Source of the DNA: Pectobacterium atrosepticum
Lineage (GTDB): Bacteria > Pseudomonadota > Gammaproteobacteria > Enterobacterales > Enterobacteriaceae
Assembly: GCA_019056595.1 (NCBI GenBank)
Contig: CP036163.1
Coordinates: forward strand, 3,658,001 to 3,722,000
Reading direction: 5' to 3'
DNA: 64,000 nt
A model generated the notes under the pieces. It saw only the letters and a list, made by a program, of their open reading frames with translations. It was not told the DNA's origin and searched no databases. This document shows positions 1-7,858 of the stretch, piece by piece (the stretch's first letter is position 1; the number at the start of each line of letters is the position of its first letter). The position numbers and the translations under genes were made by a program.

Positions 1-2
1 TA

Positions 3-962
3 AATAAATTACCTGAACAGGAAGATTTAGTTGAATTTGAGAGGGGTATTAAAGATGTAGGTACAGTAGGTGGCTATTATGGATATAGATATGGTGGTTT
101 AGATGGCTTACATACCGTAGGCATGTCAGTTACACCACACATAACATTGCATCTTGAAAACAAAGTGGACTTAAACGGACTGCTTGAGAGATATACTGAT
201 CTCTATATGCTTATGAGGTTTTTAATTGGGAGACAACTCGATTTCACGGATGTTAAGGTTCGTGTGAGTGAAAACAGCAGGCACAGTGACATTAGCCTTT
301 ACTTTCCAGAAAGAAAGAGCATCAGCAGTGAATTGCATAATTCGATGTCACTTCTCTATTCTTCAGTATACAATGACGGTTCTGAAAAAAAATTCCCGCT
401 TCAAATATTTGATAATTATTTTCATGGCAAAGAAAATGAAACTAATTTGCTAGTTAAGAAATTTATTAATTATTCTCTTATAGATAGTGATGAAGAGAGG
501 TTTTTAGGTTTTTATCGAATAATAGAAAGATCAACGTTTAAACAATCTTATTATGTTGATAAAAATAAGCTATCGGTATTACTTGACCGTTCAAGAAGTA
601 TACTCCAAAAAACATTCCATGGCTCATCAATTAGTGAATTCAAAAGAGCAGTGATGAGGGTGAATGGTAGCAAGGAAAACACTGAGACATGCATTCGGCA
701 TTATATAAAAAACCTACCTGAAGAGTTTGTGGTTGCTTTGGGGCTTGATAAAATAAAGATAGATGCATTATGTAGAGTCAGAAATAATATAATTCATCAA
801 CCTTTGTTTTCTGTGTCTATTTCTAAACTGCATGACTGTATGGTTATATCAAGAATATTGGCATTTGTTATACTAATGGAGAAGTTAGGTATACCTTATG
901 GTTTGATTGAAGAAGTAGCTAACTTGAATAGATGGAAGGGGGGGATATCATATTTAATCTGA
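3..962 (+). CDS. ApeA-like HEPN-domain protein, 5'-truncated by window edge
   Basis: The frame is open from base 3 with no stop, so the ATG at 123 is probably internal and the gene begins upstream of the window. The C-terminal part has RNNIIH (R220 to H225 counted from the ATG at 123), the R-x4-H signature of HEPN ribonucleases, inside a predicted helical stretch. The N-terminal half looks like the beta-rich domain that precedes HEPN in ApeA-type proteins. Members of that family are anti-phage abortive-infection effectors that cleave RNA. The AT-rich composition and the integrase next door fit accessory DNA. The HEPN call rests on the motif and position; the ApeA assignment is a resemblance only. 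Confidence 0.55.
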   Translation, partial: NKLPEQEDLVEFERGIKDVGTVGGYYGYRYGGLDGLHTVGMSVTPHITLHLENKVDLNGLLERYTDLYMLMRFLIGRQLDFTDVKVRVSENSRHSDISLYFPERKSISSELHNSMSLLYSSVYNDGSEKKFPLQIFDNYFHGKENETNLLVKKFINYSLIDSDEERFLGFYRIIERSTFKQSYYVDKNKLSVLLDRSRSILQKTFHGSSISEFKRAVMRVNGSKENTETCIRHYIKNLPEEFVVALGLDKIKIDALCRVRNNIIHQPLFSVSISKLHDCMVISRILAFVILMEKLGIPYGLIEEVANLNRWKGGISYLI

Positions 963-1035
963 GGGTTTCTTAGATATTATATATTTATTCAATATTAAAA
1001 ATTGGCATATTTATTAATCTGCCAATTTATTTAAA

Positions 1036-2223
1036 TTATTTTTTTACTACCTTTCCCCACCAAACCATCAATTCTTTCCGCTGTTCAAGATAGGTAGAGC
1101 GGTTATAAGCCCGTCTAACTTCATTCTTATCACAATGCGCTAACGCTGCTTCAATCACATCAGGATTAAAACCAGCTTCATTCATGGCTGTGCTGGCTAT
1201 TGAGCGTAAACCATGTGCGACCAGTTTGCCACCGTAGCCGATGCGTTTTAACGCAGCATTCGCGGTCTGGCTGTTCATGGATTTTTTAGGATCGTTACGG
1301 CTTGGGAATACGTGTTCGCGGTTTCCGCTGATAGGGCGCATGATATCGAGCAGTTCCAGCGCTTGATCGGAGAGCGGAACGATATGATCGCGCTTGGCTT
1401 TCATTCGTTCAGCCGGAATGCTCCACGTTCTTTTCTCTATATCGATCTCTACCCATGCCGTCGCGGAGGCTTCTGCCGGGCGAATCAGCGTCAGCAACTG
1501 CCATTCTAATAAGCAACGGGTCGGAATGGACAGGTTAGACATGGCAATGGTGCGCATCAGCTTAGGGAGTTCTTCTGGCCGGATAGTCGGCATGTGCTGC
1601 TTTTTCGGGCGCTCAAAGGCCATACCAATGCCAGAGGCGGGGTTAGCGTCAATCAGCCCCGTATTGACCGCGTAAACCATGATTTCATTGATGCGCTGTA
1701 CTAACCGCCTGACTGTTTCCAGTGCGCCACGGGCTTTAATCGGCTCTAGCGCCTGTATCAGCGTGCGGGCTTTGATTCCTTGTACCGGGATATTCTCAAT
1801 CGCCGGGAGTACGTCTTTTTCCAGCGATCGCCAAATGTCTTTGGCATGATCCGCACTGACCTTGGTCTGCTTCAACGTGAACCAATTACGCGCCACATTG
1901 ATGAAGATGCTTTCTATCGCGATTTGTGCTTCTTCGACTTCCTTAGCCACTTTTTCCTGTGGGTCTATTCCTTTGGCTAACAAAGACAGTTTTTCGTCTC
2001 TCATGGCGCGTGCGTCGGCTAATGACAATGCCGGGTAAGTGCCAAATCCGATCATAGTGCGCTGGCCGGTTATGGGTTTCTGGTAGCGGAACCGCCACAG
2101 CTTTTTACCTGTGGTTTTGACTAAGAGGAATAACCCGTTGCCGTCATGTAACGTCAGATCTTTGTCTGTCGCTTTGGCTTTTTGTACTTCAGTGTGGGTG
2201 AGGGAGCGGGTTGTCCGTGCCAT
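1036..2223 (-). CDS. P4-type tyrosine integrase (left element)
   Basis: Site-specific recombinase that integrates and excises a genomic island. The N-terminal DUF4102-type arm-binding domain is visible (MARTTRSLTHTE, then DLTLHDGNGLFLLV, GFGTYPALSLADAR). The catalytic core shows Arg in LIRPAEAS, HGLR in the HxxR box, a later His in LAHC and the tyrosine nucleophile in RRAYNR. The start at 2223 is preferred over a 44-codon longer frame because AAGGAT precedes it at about 8 nt and homologues begin near here; the longer frame would run through repeats at 2242-2312. The 395-aa length is normal and the gene looks intact. Confidence 0.9.
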   Translation of the reverse strand: MARTTRSLTHTEVQKAKATDKDLTLHDGNGLFLLVKTTGKKLWRFRYQKPITGQRTMIGFGTYPALSLADARAMRDEKLSLLAKGIDPQEKVAKEVEEAQIAIESIFINVARNWFTLKQTKVSADHAKDIWRSLEKDVLPAIENIPVQGIKARTLIQALEPIKARGALETVRRLVQRINEIMVYAVNTGLIDANPASGIGMAFERPKKQHMPTIRPEELPKLMRTIAMSNLSIPTRCLLEWQLLTLIRPAEASATAWVEIDIEKRTWSIPAERMKAKRDHIVPLSDQALELLDIMRPISGNREHVFPSRNDPKKSMNSQTANAALKRIGYGGKLVAHGLRSIASTAMNEAGFNPDVIEAALAHCDKNEVRRAYNRSTYLEQRKELMVWWGKVVKK

Positions 2224-2241
2224 GGGGGAATATCCTTCGTG

Positions 2242-2312
2242 ATTGGTATACGCATGCAATTGGTATACGCCTTTTGGTATATATCCTACCGTATACCAAT
2301 TCGTATACCAAT
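2242..2312. repeat. Array of five ATTGGTATACG-type repeats upstream of left integrase
   Basis: ATTGGTATACG occurs directly at 2242-2252 and 2259-2269. A partial copy (TTGGTATA) is at 2274-2281, and inverted copies CGTATACCAAT lie at 2290-2300 and 2302-2312. The array sits just upstream of the integrase start. It could be arm-type integrase sites, or an operator for an excisionase or regulator such as the AlpA protein at 2966. Confidence 0.6.
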
Positions 2313-2360
2313 AATCTCTGGATTCAGGCGAATATCGTCGGACAATGACGGACACAAAAA

Positions 2361-2390
2361 AGCCCGCAGAGCTTGCGCCATGCGGGCTTT
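2361..2390 (-). terminator. GC-rich hairpin terminator behind left integrase promoter region
   Basis: AGCCCGCA and TGCGGGCT form a strong stem, with a T run on the minus strand (2353-2360). It resembles in stem sequence and position the ssrA terminator at 12313-12344, and would stop minus-strand transcription entering the integrase gene. Confidence 0.6.
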
Positions 2391-2429
2391 CCGTACTTCA
2401 TCGGACTTATCTGGTAATACCCGATGTCT

Positions 2430-2450
2430 AAATTGGGCTGGGGTCCCTGT
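2430..2450. other. Possible degenerate attachment site
   Basis: GCTGGGG at 2437-2443 lies 47 nt beyond the hairpin at 2361-2390. In ssrA the same GCTGGGG (12385-12391) lies 42 nt beyond the equivalent hairpin, at the 3' CCA end. The shared core is only about 7 bp, so this is a weak candidate for the junction between two tandem ssrA-targeted elements. Confidence 0.25.
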
Positions 2451-2535
2451 GATTATACTTATAATAAATTGATTTTTATCGTTATTTTGTTATGGTTTTT
2501 AATTGAGGGTTCAATAAAGGAACCAAAGAAACACT

Positions 2536-2661
2536 ATGAGCAAAGTCGTATCGTTTTTCAGCGTTAAAATCATCGATTGTGCCGATGCTGAGGAGTTGAA
2601 CTCACGACAAGCATCAAAATCTATTAGGATCAGAGATAGCATATTTAAAGGTCAGTGGTAA
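2536..2661 (+). CDS. Small hypothetical protein (41 aa)
   Basis: ATG at 2536 is preceded by AAAGGAACC about 15 nt upstream. The frame runs 41 codons to TAA at 2659 and encodes a mixed, charged peptide beginning MSKVVSFFSVKIID. I recognise no domain. It may be the remnant N-terminus of a phage or island gene. It occupies the otherwise empty stretch between the putative attachment site and alpA. Confidence 0.25.
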   Translation: MSKVVSFFSVKIIDCADAEELNSRQASKSIRIRDSIFKGQW

Positions 2662-2965
2662 ATCTTACACCTACCCAAATCTTTTTTAGCCTGAAGCAAG
2701 ATGAATAGCAGATAATAGTGCAGAATTTAAACGCAACGAAATTAACTAGATGATAAATAAGGTAATATTAAATAACTTAAAATAGAGCGAAAAATAGCAC
2801 TTTTTGCAAAACAGCTTCAAAGCCCGCAGCAACTGGCTTTTTCTACTCCCATCTCTAATCTGCCTAAAAATCCACCACCGCTTGATCAATTCGTGCTTTT
2901 TGAACGTTGATCGTCATAAGCGATCTGAAGATACTACCTCCATCAAAACAACAATGGAGAAATGT

Positions 2966-3169
2966 ATGACCAAAGCAAAAAGATTTATCCGTTTACCTGA
3001 AGTGCTGGAAAGAACCGGATTTTGTAAAGCTTGGATTTATCGATTGATCAGTCGTGGTGAATTCCCTGCGCCTATAAAAACAGGTGACCGAGCAATCAGG
3101 TTTGTAGAAAGTGAAATAGATGCATGGATTGATGAAAAGATATATTTCTCAAGAAATAAAGTCGCCTGA
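2966..3169 (+). CDS. alpA: AlpA-family phage/island transcriptional regulator
   Basis: A 67-aa MerR-like winged-helix DNA-binding protein of the AlpA family, known for activating excision genes of P4-type islands. Visible signature: FIRLPEVLERTGFCKAWIYR, then FPAPIKTGDRAIRFVESEID and AWIDEK, which is the usual layout from N- to C-terminus. The start at 2966 is chosen over a frame opening at 2804 because GGAGA lies just upstream and because AlpA proteins are about 65-70 aa. A hairpin terminator follows at 3291-3320. It probably controls the left integrase or its excision. Confidence 0.85.
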   Translation: MTKAKRFIRLPEVLERTGFCKAWIYRLISRGEFPAPIKTGDRAIRFVESEIDAWIDEKIYFSRNKVA

Positions 3170-3290
3170 ATGTTATTGCATTCTTTTTTGATTTATTCCT
3201 GACAGATTACATCATTAAAAGTGAAAGCATCTCAAAATCGCGTATAGAGCGTTTTAGAGCCACATATGAAAAATATCATTTATTTAAAAT

Positions 3291-3320
3291 AAAAGACTGG
3301 GTTTTTATCTGGTCTTTTTT
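3291..3320 (+). terminator. Terminator downstream of alpA
   Basis: AAAAGAC and GTCTTTT pair around a 14-nt loop and run into six T residues on the plus strand. Confidence 0.6.
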
Positions 3321-4030
3321 GTTTTTTATCTAATCGTGTTTTTAAAATATTTTTGATTTTATCTATTGACTGATGTTATAAATGTATTTATATAATATAA
3401 AGATACAAAAAATTAAAAACTCTTCGCCGACTTTTAACTTATGTTAAATACCACTTCCAGAAGATTTTAATCTTTAATAAAGCAATAACGCTAATCCTAT
3501 GTATCGGGTATAAGAATGAAGGTTCCTCAAGTGTTTGGCAATTCTTATGTTATTGTGGCAGTGCCGGATGACGCGTAGCTGCCAACCTGAATCGCACAAT
3601 CTAAAAAATTTACAAATGGTAGTATAAACTCTTTAGTAAAACGAGAGTCGTTTGAAAGTTTAATGATTTGTGTTTGCGCGGGTCGTGGGGGAAGTATCAG
3701 GATGGAAACGTTCTGAATATTTTCAAGGCGCAATGAGCATCTCCTATCTCTCTCTTTTAGCCTTTTCGGCGTGGGGGGTAGGGGGGGAATGCTTAAAGAA
3801 AAACTATTTCCTCCTTCGGAGGAAAACTACTACGGCTGAAAGCCGCCCCGCTAAAACACAAACCCCAAAACCTTAAAACAAAAAACTTTTAAATTAATTA
3901 ATTAGTACTACTAGTACAAAATTAATTTCAATAAAAACAAAGGTTAAACCCCCATATAGAGAAATATAAAAAGTAAGGTGCCATTTCATAAGGCACTAAT
4001 ATAAGAAATGTCATGTTATTGATAAAATAT

Positions 4031-4060
4031 AAAAGAAGTCGGATTATTCCAACTTCTTTT
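4031..4060. terminator. Bidirectional hairpin downstream of the island lipoprotein gene
   Basis: AAAGAAGT pairs with ACTTCTTT, with T-rich tails on both strands. It lies 28 nt past the stop of the minus-strand lipoprotein gene at 4088. Confidence 0.6.
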
Positions 4061-4087
4061 TAAAGATAAAATGGTATTTTATTTAAA

Positions 4088-4465
4088 TTAATCTAACAAC
4101 CCGCGAGAAGCTTTGCTTGCCGTTTGTCTAAAGGTATAGCGTTCAACCACATCACCTTTAAACCAGATCTCAAGTTCTTTCATGTGCGCTGTGCTGCTAT
4201 TCTTCAATAACGCTAATCCCGGTATGTAATTTGAAATCTGAGATTCACCGGACATAACGGAATATCCCCACATTTCTTTACCATCGTTAGTTTCTTTAGT
4301 CTGAGGTTCTCCATAAAGTTGAAGGATATCTTTTTGAGTAGTTTTACCTTTTATAATTTTAGAAGCTATATTTTGCTGCGTTTCGTCTTTAATGGAATTG
4401 TTTCCATAAACAGTACAACTCGCTAAAGGGAGAATAATAAATACTGCCGCAATCAATTTTTTCAT
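4088..4465 (-). CDS. BamE/OmlA-like small lipoprotein (island copy)
   Basis: A 125-aa predicted lipoprotein. The N-terminal signal ends in the lipobox LASC (Cys17), so it should be acylated and anchored in an outer or inner membrane leaflet. The segment KGKTTQKDILQLYGEPQTK and the later MWGYS resemble the SmpA/OmlA (BamE) fold, in which a GxT...D...GxP motif is typical. It is distinct from the chromosomal bamE at 14384. It lies 36 nt downstream of the membrane gene at 4502 on the same strand, likely co-transcribed. Related BamE-like lipoproteins occur on mobile elements, but its role is unknown. Confidence 0.6.
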   Translation of the reverse strand: MKKLIAAVFIILPLASCTVYGNNSIKDETQQNIASKIIKGKTTQKDILQLYGEPQTKETNDGKEMWGYSVMSGESQISNYIPGLALLKNSSTAHMKELEIWFKGDVVERYTFRQTASKASRGLLD

Positions 4466-4501
4466 GTCAACTCCATATATAAATAATAAAACGCAACAAG
4501 G

Positions 4502-4996
4502 TTATAAAACGTATTTATTAAAAATGAGAAGCCAGCGATCGCAGATCTCCTGATTGGTCGATGATGTTTTGTTTTTCATTGGTAGATTGATTTTCCATGA
4601 AGGATTTTTTATATCATCTGTAAGTATAAAAATACCGGAACGCTGATTAGCTAACATTTGTTCATTACTGTTAGCTCCAGCGGACTTTATCATAGAGTTT
4701 AGATTATTACCTGCGTTATAAATTTTTCCAGCTTCGGATAGCGTATAATTTATTTCCCTGATGTTGTCGTATTCAAAAGTGCTATCTTTATCTGCATTGA
4801 AAATACGCACTGTGCGTTTTTTAGTATTAATGACTATACCGGTGTTTTGGCATTCATATGAGAGAATATCACCATCTAATATCTCTGTGTAAGTATTGAG
4901 ATGCCTTCTTTTCTTAGGGCCAAAGTAAAAAAGCTGGCAGAGAATCAGGATAAAAATCACTGCCCAAAAAAGAAAAATAATGTTTTCGGTTTTCAT
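4502..4996 (-). CDS. Hypothetical membrane-anchored protein
   Basis: A 164-aa protein with one N-terminal membrane segment (about residues 6-26, IIFLFWAVIFILILCQLF) and then a soluble domain containing GIVINTKKRTVRIFNADKD and WKINLP. It may belong to the DUF4755 group, but I am not sure. It is the upstream partner of the lipoprotein at 4088, suggesting a two-gene envelope cassette. No catalytic motif was seen. Confidence 0.5.
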   Translation of the reverse strand: MKTENIIFLFWAVIFILILCQLFYFGPKKRRHLNTYTEILDGDILSYECQNTGIVINTKKRTVRIFNADKDSTFEYDNIREINYTLSEAGKIYNAGNNLNSMIKSAGANSNEQMLANQRSGIFILTDDIKNPSWKINLPMKNKTSSTNQEICDRWLLIFNKYVL

Positions 4997-5345
4997 AAAA
5001 TTTCATTCCTCATAGAGTGATAGTTTTTAGCTTAATCATGAAGATACCAAGGTGATTCGCCCGGTCTTCCACGCTCCGAGCATAACATGAGGAGGGCTGC
5101 TCTCAAGTAAAATGATCGTTATTACAGATCAATTATTTAATATTGATAGTTTTTAACGATTAAAAAGTGCTTATCGATCGGTTTTTTAATTGTTTTAATC
5201 GATCAATGGTATCATTATGATAGGTGGTAACTATCATTATATCGATTTTGATCGATATAAACGATACGACGGCAGGTGGAAATAAACCAACACTATCAAT
5301 TGGTTAAAGTGAATATGACTCCAAGTCATTCATTGGGGATAAAAA
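4997..5345. promoter_or_regulatory. Intergenic region rich in ATCGAT palindromes
   Basis: Contains TATCGAT-tttg-ATCGATA (5240-5257), further ATCGATC units near 5173 and 5198, and GATAG-gtggtaa-CTATC (5219-5235). This looks like operator or iteron-like DNA between the envelope pair and the relaxase gene. No gene beyond a 22-codon frame is seen. Confidence 0.35.
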
Positions 5346-5358
5346 ATGAGCAAAATAT

Positions 5359-6660
5359 TTAGCGCGTTATTGGTCGGTTTCTTCTTTTCTCATATGCTTC
5401 ACGTTCTTCATTAAATCTCTGTTCAGTTAATGATATTGATTGTTTAGCTGTATGAAGCTTATTTTTAAACTCACTTTTTGACTGTGTTTTGTTATCTTGA
5501 GAAAGTTCAGGAACGACAGCGCCGCCCATCAGATAAGCTTTTTTCTTCGCTGCTGTTTCTTTATTTTCTAAATCCTCTAACTCTTCTTTTTGTGCTTCTG
5601 TTAAGTGTAGATTCTTATCTACTTTCTCATCGGTTAAATTAATATTTGATGTTGAACCTATAGCCGCTGCTGAACTGCTTTTACTATTATTTTTAGTGGT
5701 GTGAACTTTTATTTCATTATCAGCATTAAGATCTGCTTTATCTTCTTTATTGAGTTTAGATTGAAGATATTCGCCAACTTCGCCGAGTCTATTTTTCGGG
5801 TTGTTTTCATTGCCTCCCTGTGTAGCATCTTGCAAAGATGCGGCAGGGAAGGAAGCTGGAGCCAACGGCGAGGGCTTAAGCTGTTTCTGTTCAATGTGGT
5901 TAAGTGCTTTTGCCTCTTGTGATACTTTCACTTCTTGGAGCACGTCAAAGCGTGCTTGTCGCTCTGGATTGCGGCTATGGCCTCTATGGATAGTCGCCGG
6001 TCTGTCTAAGCTGATTGCCTGCGCCTCTTGCTCAACCGTTCTGAGAGGGGGCAGGATAGCGTCAAACTCTGCTTTTTGTTCTTTCAGTGATCTGTGATCG
6101 ATATGCGCATCGATGCCAGCCTTTTGCATGTGCTCGTTTGCTGCGTCTGCCCAGCTCTTGCGCCATTGCTCTAACAGTTCTTTATCGTTCCATTTCCTTT
6201 CCTTCTGACCGAACCCCGCGCCATCAGGAGTAAGGAGGCGAGTAGTTAGCATTACGTGAAAATGCGGGTTGTCGCTATCGAGTTTGTGGAAGGCTATATC
6301 AGCAATCATTCCATTTTTTACAAAATTCTCTTGGCAAAAATCTATTGCTAACGCCTTTTTTTGTTCGTCTGTCATTTCGACAGGAAGCGCAATATTAAAC
6401 TCGCGTGCTAACTGCGCATCTTTTCTTTTTTCGCTTTTTTCTATCGTGTTCCATAAATACGCAGGCTTTAAAAAATTACGGTCTGCGCTTTCAGGTAATA
6501 ATATCACACTGTCTGAAATACCTTTCTTTTTGCTGTAGTCGTGGATCTCTCCTGTGTGTTCGTCCATTAATTTTTCGCCGTGGCGATAAGCTGCCGCAGC
6601 TACGCTACTATGCCCCTTGCTGCGTGTTATTGTTTGAGCGCTCATATGAAATATTGCCAT
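5359..6660 (-). CDS. mobA: MobA/MobL-family relaxase (MOBQ)
   Basis: Relaxase that nicks one strand at oriT and pilots it into a recipient using a helper conjugation apparatus. The N-terminal domain carries the catalytic tyrosine in AAAYRHGE (Tyr25) and the metal-binding HUH motif in HKLDSDNPHFHVMLTTR. The C-terminal half (about 270-433) is low-complexity, charged and probably a linker or coiled region; no primase or helicase domain is visible, so the protein is short next to RSF1010 MobA. The start at 6660 has AGGAG 8 nt upstream, and a frame with 10 more residues lacks support. The oriT candidate lies at 6811-6835. Confidence 0.88.
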   Translation of the reverse strand: MAIFHMSAQTITRSKGHSSVAAAAYRHGEKLMDEHTGEIHDYSKKKGISDSVILLPESADRNFLKPAYLWNTIEKSEKRKDAQLAREFNIALPVEMTDEQKKALAIDFCQENFVKNGMIADIAFHKLDSDNPHFHVMLTTRLLTPDGAGFGQKERKWNDKELLEQWRKSWADAANEHMQKAGIDAHIDHRSLKEQKAEFDAILPPLRTVEQEAQAISLDRPATIHRGHSRNPERQARFDVLQEVKVSQEAKALNHIEQKQLKPSPLAPASFPAASLQDATQGGNENNPKNRLGEVGEYLQSKLNKEDKADLNADNEIKVHTTKNNSKSSSAAAIGSTSNINLTDEKVDKNLHLTEAQKEELEDLENKETAAKKKAYLMGGAVVPELSQDNKTQSKSEFKNKLHTAKQSISLTEQRFNEEREAYEKRRNRPITR

Positions 6661-7000
6661 TGTTTTTATCTCCTGATATTGAAAGCACATACTTTTTAAA
6701 ACAAGAAAAATATATTTGTTTTTTTAAAAATTGATTAAGTAATATTGAGCATAAAGCGAATATTACTTTTTATTTTTATGCGTTAGTAAATCCCCATTTA
6801 TGGGGCGCGCACATTCGAAGAATGTATAAGTGCGCTATTGTAGTTTTTAGCAAAACTAAAATAGCCGCTATACGTAAACCTTTTATCTATAAAATCGCGC
6901 TCTGGAAATTAAAATACATATATCGCGCTTTACTTAAATAAATAAATATATTACTTAAAATATATATAACAGAAAAACATAAAAATAAAAGAGGTGAAAT
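6661..7000. promoter_or_regulatory. Divergent intergenic region holding oriT
   Basis: Very AT-rich spacer between the minus-strand relaxase gene and the plus-strand small-gene cluster. Besides oriT it has A/T tracts and CGCGC/GCGCG pairs (6805-6810 and 6893-6898). Promoters for both transcription units must lie here, but I cannot place them with confidence. Confidence 0.5.
6811..6835 (+). other. oriT: oriT of RSF1010/MOBQ type
   Basis: ACATTC-GAA-GAATGT (6811-6825) is an inverted repeat followed after one base by TAAGTGCGC (6827-6835). RSF1010/R1162 oriT has the same arrangement: an inverted repeat with a GAA-type loop, then a few bases, then TAAGTGCGCCC with the nick between G and C. By analogy the nick here would be between 6834 and 6835. 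It lies 150 bp from the relaxase start. Confidence 0.75.
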
Positions 7001-7186
7001 ATGAATGATAATGATAAAAAAATAGAAGTGGCAGCGTCTGAACTTGTTAGATTGATTATTAAAAAGCTACAAGATGAAAATACGGATGTTATATGTAGAA
7101 CGAGCTTATTTATAACTTACAATCTTTTTTCTCATGAAAGCGATTTTACTGTTGTTTATGACACGTTAGGGGGAGATCTGGAATGA
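7001..7186 (+). CDS. Small hypothetical protein, first gene of AT-rich cluster
   Basis: A 61-aa acidic soluble peptide with no recognised domain. A strong ribosome site (AGAGGTG) lies 7 nt before the ATG. Its stop overlaps the next start (ATGA at 7183-7186), implying translational coupling. It lies next to oriT and is transcribed away from the relaxase gene, where MOBQ plasmids often keep accessory transfer genes. Confidence 0.6.
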   Translation: MNDNDKKIEVAASELVRLIIKKLQDENTDVICRTSLFITYNLFSHESDFTVVYDTLGGDLE

Positions 7187-7518
7187 TTGGAAATTATAAC
7201 AATGATTACGACTATGATGATAATGAGTATTTAAATGATGACACTATAGAAATCCCTTTGAGCTGTGAAGATGACGAATATAGAGAGGATTATTTAAGAG
7301 AACAAGAGCAAGAACAAAAATCTGTTTTACAGAAAATGATTGAGTATAAAAATGAAAATACATTTTTTGGTCATTTATACGAAATGTCCGGCATTTTTGG
7401 TTTTACTGTTGTTTTATTGTTAGGGTTTATTTTTACGCTGCCGATTTTGTTTATAGCTGGATTGATTGCGTTTTTTATTACGATAAAAGAAAAAAGAGGC
7501 TCTAAAAATGGCATTTAA
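7183..7518 (+). CDS. Hypothetical acidic membrane protein
   Basis: A 111-aa protein. Residues 1-50 are strongly acidic (runs of Asp, Glu and Tyr). Residues about 69-105 form one long or two short membrane segments (FGFTVVLLLGFIFTLPILFIAGLIAFFI, given here only as a description of hydrophobicity, residues 68-95), followed by a basic tail. GGGGAG precedes the start. Both ends overlap neighbours, so it belongs to a tightly coupled operon. No family recognised. Confidence 0.55.
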   Translation: MIGNYNNDYDYDDNEYLNDDTIEIPLSCEDDEYREDYLREQEQEQKSVLQKMIEYKNENTFFGHLYEMSGIFGFTVVLLLGFIFTLPILFIAGLIAFFITIKEKRGSKNGI

Positions 7519-7858
7519 TATTGATAAATATAATAAATTGAAAAAAGAACTTGAACAAAAAGCAAACTTACTAAATAGGTTGGAGCAAGAAATGAAAGCT
7601 GAAAAAAGAAAAGAAGATACAGCGCGCAAAATAAAAATTGGTGCTGAGTTAATAAGGATAGTTAGAGAAAATAGCAAAGAAGTATCTGACGAGTTAGATT
7701 TTATTAATGATTTATCGCTATTGGTCGGGGCTTTAACTAATCATATGGTATTAAAAAGAATATACGATCAGCGCGAGTTTTTGAGAGCGGAAGGGGATAA
7801 GAGGCTTAACGAATGGAAACTAAAAAACAATAAAAAAAGGAGTAAAACGGATGAATAA
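7508..7858 (+). CDS. TraD/MobC-like transfer accessory protein (tentative)
   Basis: A 116-aa highly charged, mostly helical protein with a coiled-coil N-terminus (residues 8-38). The segment RKEDTARKIKIGAELI resembles the R-x2-TRRKIxLGGLV signature of the small TraD proteins that accompany MOBQ relaxases on Ti-type and related plasmids. With oriT and mobA close by, a relaxosome accessory role is plausible. AGAGGC lies upstream of the ATG, and the frame overlaps both neighbouring genes. Confidence 0.5.
   Translation: MAFNIDKYNKLKKELEQKANLLNRLEQEMKAEKRKEDTARKIKIGAELIRIVRENSKEVSDELDFINDLSLLVGALTNHMVLKRIYDQREFLRAEGDKRLNEWKLKNNKKRSKTDE

Larger units (their letters stand above)
3170..4087. other. 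Gene-poor AT-rich stretch with hairpins and palindromes
   Basis: I see no credible gene. It contains the alpA terminator (AAAAGAC/GTCTTTT, 3291-3320), a G-rich run (3772-3787), tandem hairpins TTTCCTCC-ttc-GGAGGAAA (3807-3825) and CGGCT-gaa-AGCCG (3833-3845), the palindrome GTACTACTAGTAC (3905-3917), and the convergent hairpin at 4031-4060. The dense secondary structure could reflect a vestigial plasmid-type origin, but no Rep gene is present. Confidence 0.4.

Noticed and set aside
3545-3733. 62-codon minus-strand frame in the empty island stretch
   Set aside because: No ribosome site and no family; likely chance in AT-rich DNA.
5346-5414. 22-codon frame on the plus strand overlapping the end of mobA (starts MSKIFSALLVGFFF)
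   Set aside because: Short, overlaps the relaxase gene in the opposite direction, and has no homologue I recognise; the ribosome site GGGGAT is not enough on its own.
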